DNA from: Isoetes taiwanensis
Lineage: Eukaryota; Streptophyta; Lycopodiopsida; Isoetales; Isoetaceae
Length of the DNA: 64,000 bases
Reading direction: 5' to 3'
Assembly (NCBI GenBank): GCA_021234155.1
Contig: JAJEKV010000005.1
Coordinates: forward strand, 14,177,449 to 14,241,448
Positions 12,025-24,615 of the stretch are shown here, in pieces; the first letter of the stretch is position 1; each line of letters opens with the position of its first letter. Both the position numbers and the translations under genes were made by a program. The notes beneath the pieces are model-generated. The model made no database searches. It saw only the letters and a program-made list of their open reading frames with translations, and was not told the DNA's origin.

Positions 12025-12790
12025 CTGACCTTATTTTGGTTCCTGTATCAGATGGTTACAGCAAACTTGCTTTGATTACTATGTTATACGTCATTCATGG
12101 CATAATCTCTTATACTCTCTGTACAATGCTTGAAGAAGTTCTTGATGAAGTTCTCTGCAAAAGAGAGCTGCAAATGTGGTTAGACTTTGCCCAGCAGGAC
12201 TATGAGAAGGGCATAAATGTTGGCTGTGATCTTCTTACATTGGACGGTGTGGTCTCTCCCTGTTTCTTACTGCATTGTGCAGATTGAGAAGTAAGGCATG
12301 TTGGCATCACATTTCCTGGTGCCAATATATCATAAGCAAGCAGGGTTTAGGGCAAATTGTTCAGGTTCAAGTCCTCTGCTTCTTCCCTAATATGGCAGCA
12401 AGCAAAAATGGGCATGAAATCAATGTGTGACGTTCTTTTTTAAGGGCTTCTTTACAACTTGAATTTCCTTTGTATGGTTTCCATTCCTTTGCATTGCCAA
12501 TTCATCATGCCCTCACAGATCATATTCGTGCTTCTTCACTAACCAGAACTAGTTTCAGTTTTGCCAAAGTAGGTTTTTTTGAGCCACACTTTATGACATT
12601 CTAGATGTTTCTATCGCAGCGTGGTAGAGATTTCTCATCCGGACGCTTTGCCTGAATAGTAGTTTGAGCATCAGAATATGAAGGCATTCAGCTTACATTG
12701 TTGGTTGTCCTCAGCTTGGTCTTGGCTAGTCTCGTGCCTCAACAGATCTATGGCAGATTTGTGGCAAGCTCGTATCAGACTGAAGACTCA
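12025..12790 (+). other. sequence downstream of the PWP1-like exons, no recognised exon
   Basis: An open frame continues from the last PWP1-like piece to 12,287 (ending with QMWLDFAQQDYEKGINVG and on to a stop), but the expected WD-repeat continuation after LAWNNEF is absent. This suggests that the gene copy breaks here or enters an intron. Confidence 0.25.
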
Positions 12791-13057
12791 ACTATTGCAA
12801 CTGCATGTAAGTTTCACATCTCTCTGATAGAATGCAATAATAGCTCTGCGGGTATAGTTTATAAATAGGCATGAAATCAACATGTGACATTATTTTAAAG
12901 GCACAAGCATTTTGATCTTGGAATGAAATCAATTTAAAATGATGCAGGGCCATGCGACATAGGGCCAGGGCCATGCAGCATGGATGTTTTATATGCAGTG
13001 CAATAGTTGTTTCACACATTGTTTAATCTTATTGCAGTTGTCTAGAAGAGTCTCATT

Positions 13058-13384
13058 TTGTTATTCTTGGATCTATACCTGCTTGCTCCTAACAGTGTTG
13101 GTGCGGCTATGGCGAGGGGACGAATTGCAATGCCATCTGCTGATAGTTTTCGGTTTCAAAAATCTAAGGCTTTGTTGGAGCATGGTGTTGATGCCATTTT
13201 TTTGTTCTATGGCTTCCAGCATGGAGCGCACATCTATGGATCTTTAGGTCTTTTTGCACTTTCTATGTTTCTTAGTGGTCTGTGTTGTTTTATTATCATA
13301 AACAACAATACAATGCTTTTGATTTTACGCTTCTGTACTCTCTGTAAACGTTCTCTCTGTATTCGTCCCTCTTTTTTTATTTAA
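13058..13384 (+). CDS. unrecognised ORF, possible exon
   Basis: A 108-aa ORF with a protein-like stretch (SADSFRFQKSKALLEHGVDA, then IFLFYGFQHG). The C-terminal half is hydrophobic and followed by low-complexity T-rich DNA. It has no domain that I recognise and no clear start context. It may be an exon of an eroded gene whose other exons are unclear; a further exon-like piece (AGQSKTTQWSIARIHPFGK) lies at about 13,962-14,020 between an AG and a GT. Function unknown. Confidence 0.2.
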   Translation: MLFLDLYLLAPNSVGAAMARGRIAMPSADSFRFQKSKALLEHGVDAIFLFYGFQHGAHIYGSLGLFALSMFLSGLCCFIIINNNTMLLILRFCTLCKRSLCIRPSFFI

Positions 13385-14019
13385 AACATTTGGTTTCTTT
13401 TTCAGATGCGACACCGTCTATTTCTGTGGCACTTTCCTCCTTTACAAATGCTGGCTTACTTGCCACAGTCTGTCTCAGGTGCACTTTCTCTTTCTTCAGC
13501 TAGTTTGGCAGCAGCAAGCAGCAGGGGCGCTTAGCAGTCGAACTGTGGGATTGGTAATGTTAGACCCTTCAAGAAACCTGCTGGTATAATACATTCTTGA
13601 ATATTCCCATTCATCAGCATCTTGAATTTTCAGGAGCTAATCTCCGTTTTGATACTGGGCATGGCTGGTCACCTTTAAGTGTTTGCTTTAACAGACTGGC
13701 TGGCAGCCACTTTGCCAATTGAATACCATGAAATTAATAAAGGCGCTGAGATGGTTAATTCCACATTCGAAGCTACCACAGAGACGCAGCACGAGCTCCA
13801 TGACTTTAGATTTGATACTACCAGCTCTATTATGAAAGCAAGATAAAGGCTTTTGACATATGGGTTACTGCCTGCATGCATGCGGAAAACAACAATAATA
13901 TGAAAGAAAGTTTGTTGCTCTGTTTATATATATATTCGCAATTTGAGTTATCAATTTGTAGGCAGGCCAATCAAAGACTACGCAGTGGTCAATTGCTCGT
14001 ATTCATCCCTTTGGAAAGG

Positions 14020-16450
14020 TTTTTCTTAATGTGAATAACAAGTTCCAAATCTGAAACAGCTTTCTGAACTTCCAGTTTGAAATGGTTTTGACATGAATTG
14101 CTCTGTGGAAAATAGAGGCATAACTTCATTCCTTGAGAAGTAAGGCCCTGCCAGAGTTGTGACTAACAATTACATTGTGCAAATGCTCTGCTCTGCCCCA
14201 CGGCGCTCGCACAGCTGGAGGAGACGCTCTAGAGCAGAACAATAAAAAAGTACCCAGGTATGTTCCCATGGAGTCGTGGTTACATGGATTACTTCTCCTA
14301 TGATCGATTAGTTCTGTACTAAACTGGATAGACTAGGAAACATTCACATAATTCATGTCCATATCTCCATTCTGGTTTTAATTACACTCATAATATCAGT
14401 GCATTTATTCTAACTCATGGGAACTGGTATGTTCCTATCAGGTATGTCCCAGGAATGCATAAATCATAATATCAGTGCATTCATTCTAACTGTTATTTCA
14501 GTTCTGGCCATCGATTTCTTTTCCTATTATTTCGTTTAAGGGGACTTCAAATCATCGATATACCATCTCAACTTTGTTTCGTATTTCTAAATCCAATAGC
14601 TAACATGTAGCCCTGTCATATACTCTCTCCCTTATCCGTTTTATACATCTGTTTGTCATTGTTGGGCATTCCTGGACAATGTTCCATTAACAGAAGCAAC
14701 ATGAGCTTTGTCTGGCTGGCTCATGTTCTTTGCAAGGTTGTTCTTTCCTATAGTTGTTGCTAATCCTTTCAATAAACTTAGGTAATTTTCAGTAGGAAAA
14801 TTTCTATAGAACTATTTCTATAGAAAGAGTTAATTGACGTACGTTGTAAAGCCTAAATCTGCATTTACAGTACATTCAGAGATATAGTCGTTGCTAATCC
14901 TTTCAATAAACTCAGGTAATTTTTTGAGCTTGTTTTTCTACCAGATAGATACATGCCATATGCAACAAGGTTAATGCAGATTCGATCACTGATTCCGCAG
15001 AATTCCAATATTTGTTGCAGAGAAAAAGCAATTTGATTGTAACTATAATCTATACCTCATGAACATTTTCCCAGAAGTTAGAAGTGGCCAGAAGAAAGAG
15101 ACCCTGGTGGCCTGCATGAAGGAAGTGTGCTGTATAATGGACATTTGTTTTGTTATTCTGGGTAATGTTTAGGATCTTGTGAAAATATATCGAAATGGAT
15201 GGTTAGGTTAACAGGAAAACTTTCACAGATACGTTCTGTATACTTTGCTCTTCCCTATGTGTTCAATGGTTCTACATCATGGAGGAAGGTAAATAACTCG
15301 TCTTAAAACTGCATTTTCCTTTCGTCTAATAAAATAGTGTGTATTTGTAGTGGAACGACAGCTGCTTGTTTGTATGCAGGGATCCCACAGGTATTGTTGA
15401 TGGTATATTACCTTCTTTAAAGTTTCATTATATTTACTGTTTTCTATATCTTGCTTTTTGTGGAGCCATAACTTTATAAACAACATAAAATGAGAGAGTA
15501 GAAACTAATCTTAGTTCTATCCATTAGCATCAAGGAAAAGAACCTTCGTGGGCATTAAGCTGGTGTTTGTGCTAGCATGGTGACCTACTATTAAGATTGG
15601 GATCCTTGCATGTCGGAAGGTGTAGTCTCGTTAGTCTAATTTACAGGTAACCTGGCCTTGTTTAAAGGACCACCACGCGGTAACTGTAGGATGGACGACT
15701 CTCATTGTGCTATGCAGAATAATTGCCTCGAAACATAGCTTTATGATTAGTCAAAGCAGACTTATCTTTTTGGAATGTTGGGTGCATATTCTCTTATATG
15801 AGGTGGAGTCCTACATGGGGTGCATGTTAAAGCCTTTTACTCATGCAATGAGAGTCAAGTCAAGTTCACAGGATGAAAGAGAGACCGTCAATGAGAGGAA
15901 TCACTTTGGCAGCTTCAGATTATTGTGTTAGCTTTAGGATAAAACCTAGATGTAGACTTGCAATGACAGAGACTAGATATATGTTCCATCTGTTTATAAC
16001 TTTCCATTGCGCTGCAGATTGTTTGTCCATTCTTGCATGACCGGTTTTTGGGGCTAAACGTTTGGCATGGATTGGGTTGCTCCTCAACCATTGAAGCTCC
16101 GAATTTGATGCTTGATGATCTTGATCACCGGTTTTGAGTCGGTGAACACTTATTGTGAGTGCAATTTTAGAAGCTTCAAGCAAGGAGTTAAGAGCACGTG
16201 CAGTTTCCTTTGCGAATGTAATTCGTAGTGAGGTGAAAGTTCTAAGGTGGTTTCTTGGATGTGTCACGGTAGCTATAGCCCTGACATAAAAGATATATAT
16301 ATTTTTGTAGGATGGTACTTCTGTGGCGTTAAAGACAATTTTGAGTTTATTGTCTCTAGAGATGTAGGAATCACTAGAGTAAATTTAAATTAAATCAATA
16401 TCCATTGAGATTCATGAGGGAATACATTTGTACCAGCAATTTTTCCTAAA
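14020..16450. other. non-coding, with small dispersed duplications
   Basis: No gene was recognised. A segment with AATATCAGTGCATTnATTCTAA occurs at about 14,392 and 14,468. A segment with GTTGCTAATCCTTTCAATAA occurs at about 14,755 and again at about 14,891. These are short local duplications in AT-rich DNA. Confidence 0.4.
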
Positions 16451-16460
16451 TTAAACCTCA

Positions 16461-16491
16461 ACTAGTAACGGGTGCCCGGCATTGCCGGGCA
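16461..16491 (-). mobile_element. Helitron-like 3' terminus (hairpin plus CTAG)
   Basis: On the minus strand an 8-bp stem with a 3-nt loop (16,473-16,491, TGCCCGGC/GCCGGGCA) is followed by a 7-nt spacer, CTAG (16,465-16,462) and then T. A short GC-rich hairpin 7-12 nt before CTRR, inserted next to a T, is the diagnostic 3' end of rolling-circle Helitron transposons. The element would extend rightward from here. I could not identify its 5' TC end or any Rep/helicase gene, so it would be non-autonomous. An almost identical terminus occurs on the plus strand at 53,437-53,467. Confidence 0.7.
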
Positions 16492-16494
16492 TAT

Positions 16495-19490
16495 ACGGAT
16501 TACGGGCTTGTGATAAGAAAATATACTGATCGTATTGGTTGTCGGGTTTGAGTGGTATTGTAGGAAAGCTTGAAGTAGCATATGTAGATTACCTTGCTAA
16601 ATTGAAGGGGAAGCAAGAAATGGGAGAACTGAAGTGGCCTTAAATATTGGTTTATTATAGGAAAGCATATCTATTGTTTAAATATAGATGAAGGTGGTAA
16701 ATGTAAATGGGGGCAAAAATTAGGAATTGAAGTTATTGCATTTGAAGGTTTTGCCCAACATTGTCAAGCTTTAGCAACAAAGTTTTACATTGGAGTTGAC
16801 ATATTGGGAAGGGGATGGAGCGACATTAGTTTAAAATAGTGTTGAATGGTCTCTAGAGTCTCCAACCATAACTCACAATGCACAATGACCTTTTTCCAAC
16901 CATAACTCACAATGCACAATGAACCAAAAGGTCATGTATTTGATGAATCTAATAATGAATTTGCAATATGCCTATTATAAGTCACTTGCACCCCTTTCAT
17001 AATAGACTTTGCGCTAACTTATAACATATGCATTTATAATAAACTTTTATTGCATCCAAGTACACCTATGATATTTTCTGACCCAAGTCAATGGTCTAAT
17101 CCTATATTATCAAGAGATGGCATCAATTTTTTGTGTGCAATTCCTCATATTATATATTTAAACATGTACAAAGTCATGGAGACCCATCTAGTCTATTTGC
17201 TTCATGATGTGGACTATGTAAATGGACTGCAATATGAAGAGAGAACATTATTATGTCTTTTGAACTACCATTGTTTAGCCTTCTATTGCATTATTGAACC
17301 TACTTAAGAAAAATAGCAGAGGTAAAGCAATATCATTTATGTAGTTCGAATTTATGAGTACTACAAATAATTTGCCCCATGAGTGGAGCTGGAAGATATA
17401 ACCGAATACTTTTTTCCCTTAGAAATAACAATCAATATTTTCTACTCTAATGCTCACTGCCATGGACATTCTCAGACCTGCAAGGAAGGTAGAGAAGAAT
17501 GCATAAAGATAATGTACTGGACTTTGTGGATGCATGTAGATAAACCCTGAACTGATGCATCAGATTGATGCAGCTCTAGACTGTTCTTTACTACCAAATA
17601 AATATATAAATCTGTACAACAAAGATTCTTCTCATGCTCACCTTCAAAATTACCTATAAGATGTTTTGCTCTAATGGCAATAAGGATGAAAAAATAAACT
17701 TTTATACTTCATGCTCTTCTATTATCTGCAAAAAGACACAGATAATTTGGATTGCACATCAAATTTGCTTCACGTAGCATAACAAAATACAGAAAAAAGA
17801 AAACCAAACAACCAAGAGCTCTATTCACCAGAAGTAGCATACGCTAATAAAGGAGTTGGGTGGTTGTAGATACATGCATGATATGCAGATATCTTTTTTC
17901 TGCAGAGAATGGAGCTTCCCTTAACACATCTTAAAGAAGGAAATGCCTGTATCTTGAGGGCCGCAACGAACTCTTGGTTGTGCATACACATTATCCCATC
18001 AGTTCAAAAGCAGGTCTACGTCGTAGAAAATGAATTTGCTCATTACTATGACTAAAAACCATGCCCTATCTTACATAGTCCATCCACTGCCAATCAACTG
18101 CAAGGATAAGAACCATGGGTATCTTCCTACTTGGAAATAAAAGGAATTGAAGAGCAAAATGGAAAAACACAAAGGAAAAAGCACAAATGTATTAAGGTGC
18201 AATTGAAAAGTTATAGACAATGATTCTAGATGAAACTAAAGCACGCTTTAAGAGGGTGGCCATCTTCTTTTCTCTCTATGGACATCCTGTAAGAGCAGAA
18301 AACAACATGAACATTATATTGAGAATATGATTAACGCAATTGCAAGGAGTTCTTTTTTTCAAAAACACATCAGACAAAATTTGTAACAATGTATTCCTGT
18401 GGTAGGTTTGTCCTAAAAGCATTTCTCATGCTCAAAAAAGGTTCCATCGAAACTTGTACACCTGCTTACATTAATTAGTACTATCACCTCCAAAACTTTC
18501 AATTGAGCCTGCTAAGTTCTGCTAACTTTCAATTGAGCCTATAAATTGCTAAGTTTAAACATACCTGCATTGACGCATCACAAACAGAAATGAATTACTG
18601 AACTTTATCTCTGACATGTAGAGGAACTGAACCTAAAGGAGCTTAGGCAGCTGGAATACACAGGCAAGACATAGAAGATTGTTACCAAGACCTTCTTGTT
18701 ATCCAACAAAAGATGCCTCTCCTAGCGTAGAAGCAGACTCAGAAGAACGGCAGTATTTGCTTAGAAGGTCCTTATTTTCTCGCATCCCATCATGATACCA
18801 TGGCCTATATCAGAGGCAAATGAAGCAGTCGGATAAAGAAAAACTCAATAATGCATGTTCGATTCCAGTAGATGCAATTGTGGCATGCGGTCTTTTGGCC
18901 AGCTGCATCGAGAAAAGAGGAATCAGGGAGGGATGGATTATAGAAAAACTGGGGAATTGAAGCACGTATGATGTATGATGACCTAGTTTTCCTCCATAGC
19001 AAGGGAACTGAAGAGCAAGCAGATGCATACAATTTCATGGCAGATTTAAGAATGGCCGATGGGCCAGCTTTGATCTGATAATTGGATATGCATTACCCTG
19101 ATCTTCTTGAAAGATGATGGGCCATATTATTAAATAGGATCCAATTTAAGTTGAGTATTTCCATCTTTAAGTTTGCAAGAACTGAGCAAAAGGCATCCTA
19201 AATTTGATGCAGTCAATGAAGAATATACAATAGCAAACATATATAGAAAGTAGAGTAGCTAAAGGACATCACAAAATTCTGGTTAGCAATATGCTGCCTC
19301 TGTCATATAACGATTATGATAAACCTTAAAGTTGAGCACGGTTGTAGTAGATAGGAGATTACCTCTATCTAACCATGGGTACCCATTAGCATGCCAATAT
19401 CCAATGCAATATACATGATTGCTACAATCATCTATCTGCATCCTAGATGTTTAAGCACAATACAAAAAGAGCCAGAAGGGAGAAAAGTGC
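16495..19490. other. no recognisable gene; probably includes the body of a non-autonomous Helitron
   Basis: AT-rich sequence without recognised coding motifs. A 37-bp segment containing CCAACCATAACTCACAATGC is tandemly duplicated at about 16,860-16,920. If the 3' terminus at 16,461 is real, the adjoining AT-rich DNA up to an undetermined point is the Helitron body. Minus-strand exons following the aquaporin-like exon would be expected at 18.8-19.4 kb, but none was found. Confidence 0.3.
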
Positions 19491-19494
19491 TTAC

Positions 19495-19771
19495 ATTGAC
19501 AGGGTTCATTGCAGGTCCAGTATAGCCAGCTCCAGCAATAATGAGGGTAACCGTTGATAAAACAATGAGACTATTTTGAATAATACTGTTTCTTGGTCCT
19601 TTAAAGATCACCAACATTATAAAGAAGCAACTCAAGAAGGCGAGCACTCCCTCTGCAATAGCTCCAGTGTGTATACCGACTTTTAACTGAGGACCCCCAA
19701 GAGTATGACCGGACTAAAGAAGGCGACATAAGCTCAAGAATTGACAATGCTCCAGCCACGGCTCCAACCAT
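19495..19771 (-). pseudogene. SIP-type aquaporin exon (partial gene)
   Basis: A minus-strand exon runs from an AG acceptor just above 19,771 to a GTAAGC donor just below 19,495. It starts MVGAVAGALSILELM, then, after a frameshift near 19,700, continues HTLGGPQLKVGIHTGAIAEG, a transmembrane stretch (FLSCFFIMLVIF), KGPRNSII, a second hydrophobic segment (LIVLSTVTLIIAGAG) and YTGPAMNPVN. This order matches the C-terminal half of plant small basic intrinsic proteins, ER-membrane water channels. MNPVN sits where the second NPA-type pore motif belongs, with Val in place of the usual Ala. A possible upstream exon end (SLSSVFAQ) lies near 20,195-20,225. The first NPT-type loop and the FGWAY-type downstream exon were not found, so the gene is partial or interrupted. 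The frameshift could be a sequencing error. Confidence 0.7.
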
Positions 19772-20239
19772 CTAAGCACATAAAATTTACATTAGTTAAA
19801 GTAGCCATGGCTGGAAAACAGACTATCAAACAAAGAATTATACAATTGAATATGGCTTCCTACAAATACCATAATATAGAGATTGCTTAACCGCAACAAC
19901 ATCACATAAGGCATAGGGTAATCATAAAAGGAGTAAGCTATTGCTTCAAAAATTAAGCGGAGGGAAAATGCACCGCACGACATATTGCAAAATAGCATCT
20001 GCATCACAATATGAAAATGCCTCCTCACAGACTACTTTCAGCAGAAAAGAAACAATAATTTCAAGAAGAGAATGAACTTCAAAACTCTTGAAGAGCGTAT
20101 TCTATAATTCTAAATGCAAATCTTGTAAGAAGGCTTCTTTTTTACAAAGGAAAGATAATCAGAAGGGAAACAAATACCAGGTTGTTCTTGTCATCTGGGC
20201 AAAGACGCTAGATAAACTTGATATTTTGCCTCGAGTTTG

Positions 20240-21900
20240 CTCCTAATCGCCACCTGTAAAGTTGATTTTAGTAATAGTCACTAAACTTATAACTGAGAGA
20301 CCAAGATTTATATAAGCAATAGCCATTAACATGAAGAACATGGATGGGTTCGAACCAAAACACAAAAGACGTCAGAAACTCCAAGCTCATCCAACTCATT
20401 TCGAAAATCACAGAGCAATCCAATGAAGATACCAACCCGTTCTGTTAATCTCAATTCTGTCGGATTAGATAGAAGGAAAATAAGGCAGTATAAGGGCATA
20501 TTTGTTGCAGAGTGTGAACCAAAAGATAGCATCAGAGCAGAAAATAAACAGTCGAGAAGATCATCAGAAGATACATTGACACTTTGAGCTTAGAAATCGT
20601 GGCATTGCATGCGTCGGTCCTCCTCGCCAGCTGCAATCGAGCCCAAAAAGGAAATAGACTAAAAATAGAGAACCTAAAATCATACGAAGGGAAAATTAGA
20701 CCCTAAAAAAACTTCTTTTGATTTTTGGATAGCCGGAATTTTTTTTCGGAGGCCAAAACCATTAAAACCTTAGGAAATCCGCCTTTAAAAAAAAACTGAA
20801 AACTTTTCCACCAAACCGGAAAAACCAAATTTAAACAATAGATAGATAGATTAGGGCCCCAAATCAGCATATCCATTATTTTAGAAAAAGACCCGTTATC
20901 TTGAATCTATCTCTGGTTTTAAAATCAGATGGAAATTTGCTGCTTGAAGAAAGGGTAGAAGATTGCTCGGAGTTAAGCCACGACAAACAAAATTTTCCAA
21001 CATTTTTAGATTCCGCAACCCTGTTTAGGAAAGCTAAATTTTATACTGAGCAAGCTGAAAAATAACAGTTCCGACAGAAGTTTAGGCTTCCAATCTCCAA
21101 GCAGGCAATAAAAGCAGAGCAAGGCCCTGTAAACAACCTACTGGGCTATAAGCATGGTCGAGCTTCGGAACATAAAATGCAAGCCTCTTGCTTCATGCGG
21201 TGCCTAAAATCTGTTGTATTTAGGAAGCAAAATCAAATAATGTCTTTATGCTTTGTTAGGCAATGCATTCGCGAGATCATTGCTTTGCCGATGGGACTGA
21301 TCCATGATCAAACTTGCCTTAAAAGCCGTAGATCCATTATAGAATTATCGAACGCGCCACAAATACAGTTTTTCCTATCCATTTCACATCAAAAAAAGGT
21401 ATCGCTCTCACAGGAATTATCTCAGGATATGTACAATGCCATCCGCTCAACATATTCGGCTCAGCAAGTATCTTGCTTCCTAGAAATGAAGACAGAGCCC
21501 AAAAAATACAAGCAACACAGATGGAATAAGGAAAAATATGAAGATGCATTGCCACACACACTCATTCTGTGGAGCTCCATCGCCATTCGATCTGCCGGAG
21601 CTTCATCTGCAGAGGGGCCGTCATGCATCGAAACAGAGTAAACAGGGAGAAAATGGACGGAAAAGGGATGAAAGTGCCACGTGGCAAAGTGGCAATTGTT
21701 CGATTTGTAATAGACAGTATTATCTGGTCCATTCAAGTTTATTTGGCATGCGTTATTTGCATAAGGTGCACACATAAGATGCACACATCCACCCATATTG
21801 TACATTCCGACAACCCTCACAACCTTCTATAATTGTAGGGATTTAATAACATCTACTTCCATTATGTCATGACAAGATTCGGCGTTAAATTAAGCAACCC
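20240..21900. other. no confident gene
   Basis: The region contains a 154-aa plus-strand ORF at 21,177-21,641 (rich in Ser, Gln and Lys, no motif recognised) overlapping a 119-aa ORF on the opposite strand. I cannot decide that either is coding. If the SIP-like gene is real, its first exon should be in this interval on the minus strand, but I did not find it. Confidence 0.25.
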
Positions 21901-21920
21901 ATTACATTTTGCGACATTAA

Positions 21921-22080
21921 ACCTTTAACAACCTTGGAACATTACCTCATTCAAGTGTTATGAATCAAGGAATTTAAACAAAGAGTTGTACTAGATTGAA
22001 CCTTTAACAACCTTGGAATATTACCTCATTCAAGTGTTATGAATCAAGGAAATTTAAACAAAGAGTTGTACTAGTTGATG
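21921..22080. repeat. two-copy tandem duplication, 80 bp
   Basis: Two adjacent, almost identical copies of a segment containing CCTTTAACAACCTTGGAA, CATTCAAGTGTTATGAATCA and AAAGAGTTGTACTAG. The close identity suggests a recent duplication. Confidence 0.9.
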
Positions 22081-22089
22081 AACATAAAT

Positions 22090-23600
22090 GCAAACCTTGG
22101 TTGACGTGCCCATGTTACTGGACTACAAATTTTAATACTTTCGAGACATAAAACATAGTCTTCACTTGTTCTTGATTCTTGTTTAGAGCCTCTGGCTGCA
22201 AGTTTCCAAACTACTTTGTGTTATAACCATGTGTGAGAAACAAAAACTGGAGTGACTAACTAGCAATTTGAAATCAAGTATTATGAAAAAAGGGCGGTGG
22301 AAGTCTATGTGCCTTATGAGTCCCACCTTAAGGCGGGCATTAATCATGGGCATGTAGAGTAGATGTAGTGGAGTGTCATGTGCAATTTGGATAAACCTTT
22401 ATTCTTAAGACCAAAATCAAGTTCAACTAATATGACTTGGCGTTGCCATTTGACAAAACTTGTGGAGCATATGCAATATTCCTAGCTTGGAGGTAAATAT
22501 AAGGTAGAGGGTAGGTTACATGAATAATCTACTCAACATAAAATTAGGGTTAAGAGTAGGGTAAATTGGGATTAGATTTGGTGTAAAAGTAAGGAATAGA
22601 GTTATACTATTGTTGATGAGACATTAGCAACATGTGCACTGAGGTCAGAGTTGCTGTCAGATTCACCATGAGCTCTGGCGTGACAAATATTTTTATCACA
22701 AGACATCTGTTGCTCAACATTGGCATGCTCAGGAGAGCCTGAGACAAATGAGGGAGACAGATTGTTGATAAAGTCGTTGTATAAGTATTCTATTGTTTTC
22801 AAGTAGCAATTTTGATTGATTGAAAAAAATAACAGACTTTGAAGTATTATTTAAGCCACTTCACCCTCCGGCCATGGAGGGCAACCCTCCGTGCACAACA
22901 CCTTGTTTATTTTTGGATGGTGTTGGAAGTTGTGCCGGGAACGCCGCATGTAACACCGCATGCGGCATTCCCTTACCGCCTGTGGGTCCCCTTCCGGGAT
23001 TATTTTTGAATTTCGTCTCTCCCCACTTGCTATTTGAATTCGTACTTCGGACCGCATGAAGGTTGTGGCTATGGCATCGGCTGCATTCCTTCCTAATTTT
23101 AGCATCAAACATGTACGCCTCAGGGGTAAGCTATTCGGCATTCATTTACAAAGGCAATATTATCAAACTAAATTTTGTCCCATTCTTGCAGACAACAGTT
23201 ACTTCTTCTGAAGAGAACGAGAAATCTTCGAAAGGTAAGGGGGAGCTTCGGACAAATGTGAGCCATCTTAATAAATCTTGAATTGGTGCCCTTTTCTCCT
23301 CATTTCTGAGACAATAACACATTAGATTCTCTGTATATTGATGGCGACGGGACATGTAGTTCGTACACGATGGATGGACAATAAAGACTTCATGAAACAG
23401 GGGTATGGGCCAAGGCACTTGGGGTATTCCTGTCTCAAGGTCACAAGGCTAACAAGGTTGCAGATAAAATCTATTGTATGTGGGCTTGAAATCTTCGCAT
23501 GCAAACCCAGGCTCTCAAACAGGTAATAGAGCTAACAAACCTTTAAAGTTATTACATTCTGATTCTTATTATATGGCAGGTACCCTTATATGCAAGCATT
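22090..23600. other. no confident gene; possible short exon near 23,191-23,235
   Basis: A short open piece (TTSSEENEKSSKG) at about 23,191-23,235 is bounded by a TTGCAG acceptor and a GTAAGG donor and looks like an exon of an unknown gene. A serine-rich minus-strand ORF (22,602-22,802) and overlapping ORFs at 22,820-23,141 show no recognised family. Confidence 0.25.
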
Positions 23601-24269
23601 GCACTTACTAAATTCTCAAATCTCCTACTCTTCCTCTCTGCCACTCCACTTTGTGAATGCATAGGGAATGATTAGCTTCCTATATGTATAAAAGCATTAT
23701 TACATAATTTTCCATTCTATGACTTTTAACCCTATCTCGGTTCTCAATGAAAATAGGCAGTTTGAGAAGAAACAATCCCCTTCTTTTAACCACTTCTCTG
23801 TAATTGTGTGGATCATGGGATGGCTCTCTCTAATTAGGCTGCAAAACTTGAAGGGTTGGTTGACCACGGTTTGCTTTTTCCACATATATGTAATCGCTCC
23901 TTTGGCATAGCATGTGATAATCTCGAAACTCTATAGAAGCAATGTGGCATTCATATAAATATTAATTTGCAAAAGAAGGTAATGAATATACCAAAGAGCC
24001 CCATGGTCTTCCTTTATGACTGGAAACGGGAGGTACAAGCTCCAAAACCTGCAGTGAATTTGGAATTGTCCCGTTTTTCTTCGTAGTACCAGCAGTATCT
24101 GGAAGTAGCACCAAGGCATCTGGATATGTTCAAAGTCGAACTAGAAAGGCATTTCAGGGCATTCGAAATGCAGTGGGCACCAGAATTCAAGAGAAATAAG
24201 AGTAAATCATTGACTCACTTACCATGTTTTTAAGCTTACCAATGTAGGCTTATTATACCGCTGAAGGTT

Positions 24270-24615
24270 TTTCATTGTTTGTGACTAGAGATGATCTTGA
24301 AGGAAGAAAACCAGATTCATTGGATAGCCACATCACAAGGTTTGTTTCTTTGCATTTGCTTTACAATACTTTTTGTTCTATGTTTGACTTAAAAAATTCA
24401 TGCAAGTTTTCTGGATCTAAGGTAGAGCTGTCGCTGTCTATGGTTAATAGACCCATTACTTGGTATGTTACAATGTGGCTACATTTTGAAGGCTGCGGAA
24501 GTATTTTTCTAACATATTTATCAGGTGATTCCATCAGGAGGTTTTCTGCTCGGCTAGCAATTAATCAGGCTAGAACAGCAAAGGTTCAAATGATACATTC
24601 TCAAAATTCTTAAGA
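24270..24615 (+). pseudogene. two-exon fragment of an unknown gene, first internal copy (unit 1)
   Basis: A piece reading TRDDLEGRKPDSLDSHITR ends at an AG|GTTTGT donor. About 190 bp later, after TTTATCAG, comes DSIRRFSARLAINQARTAK followed by AAAG|GTTCAA. The same exon-intron-exon arrangement recurs in diverged form at 25,675-26,010, and again in unit 2 (48,700-49,035 and 50,085-50,415). Other exon-like pieces nearby are EVVKLSSNLKQAMDML (about 24,916-24,985, after AAAATAG) and an FVEQFPGIMVLSQFSTSSSF frame at about 25,308-25,370. I do not recognise the protein. The arrangement resembles host gene fragments captured by a transposable element. Confidence 0.4.

Noticed and set aside
21177-21820. 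Overlapping ORFs of 154 aa (+) and 119 aa (-)
   Set aside because: Neither shows a known domain or splice context. Both being open suggests chance.
22820-23059. Cys/Pro/Gly-rich ORF that could be a small secreted peptide
   Set aside because: No signal peptide, the opposite strand is equally open, and the region is a locally GC-rich patch.
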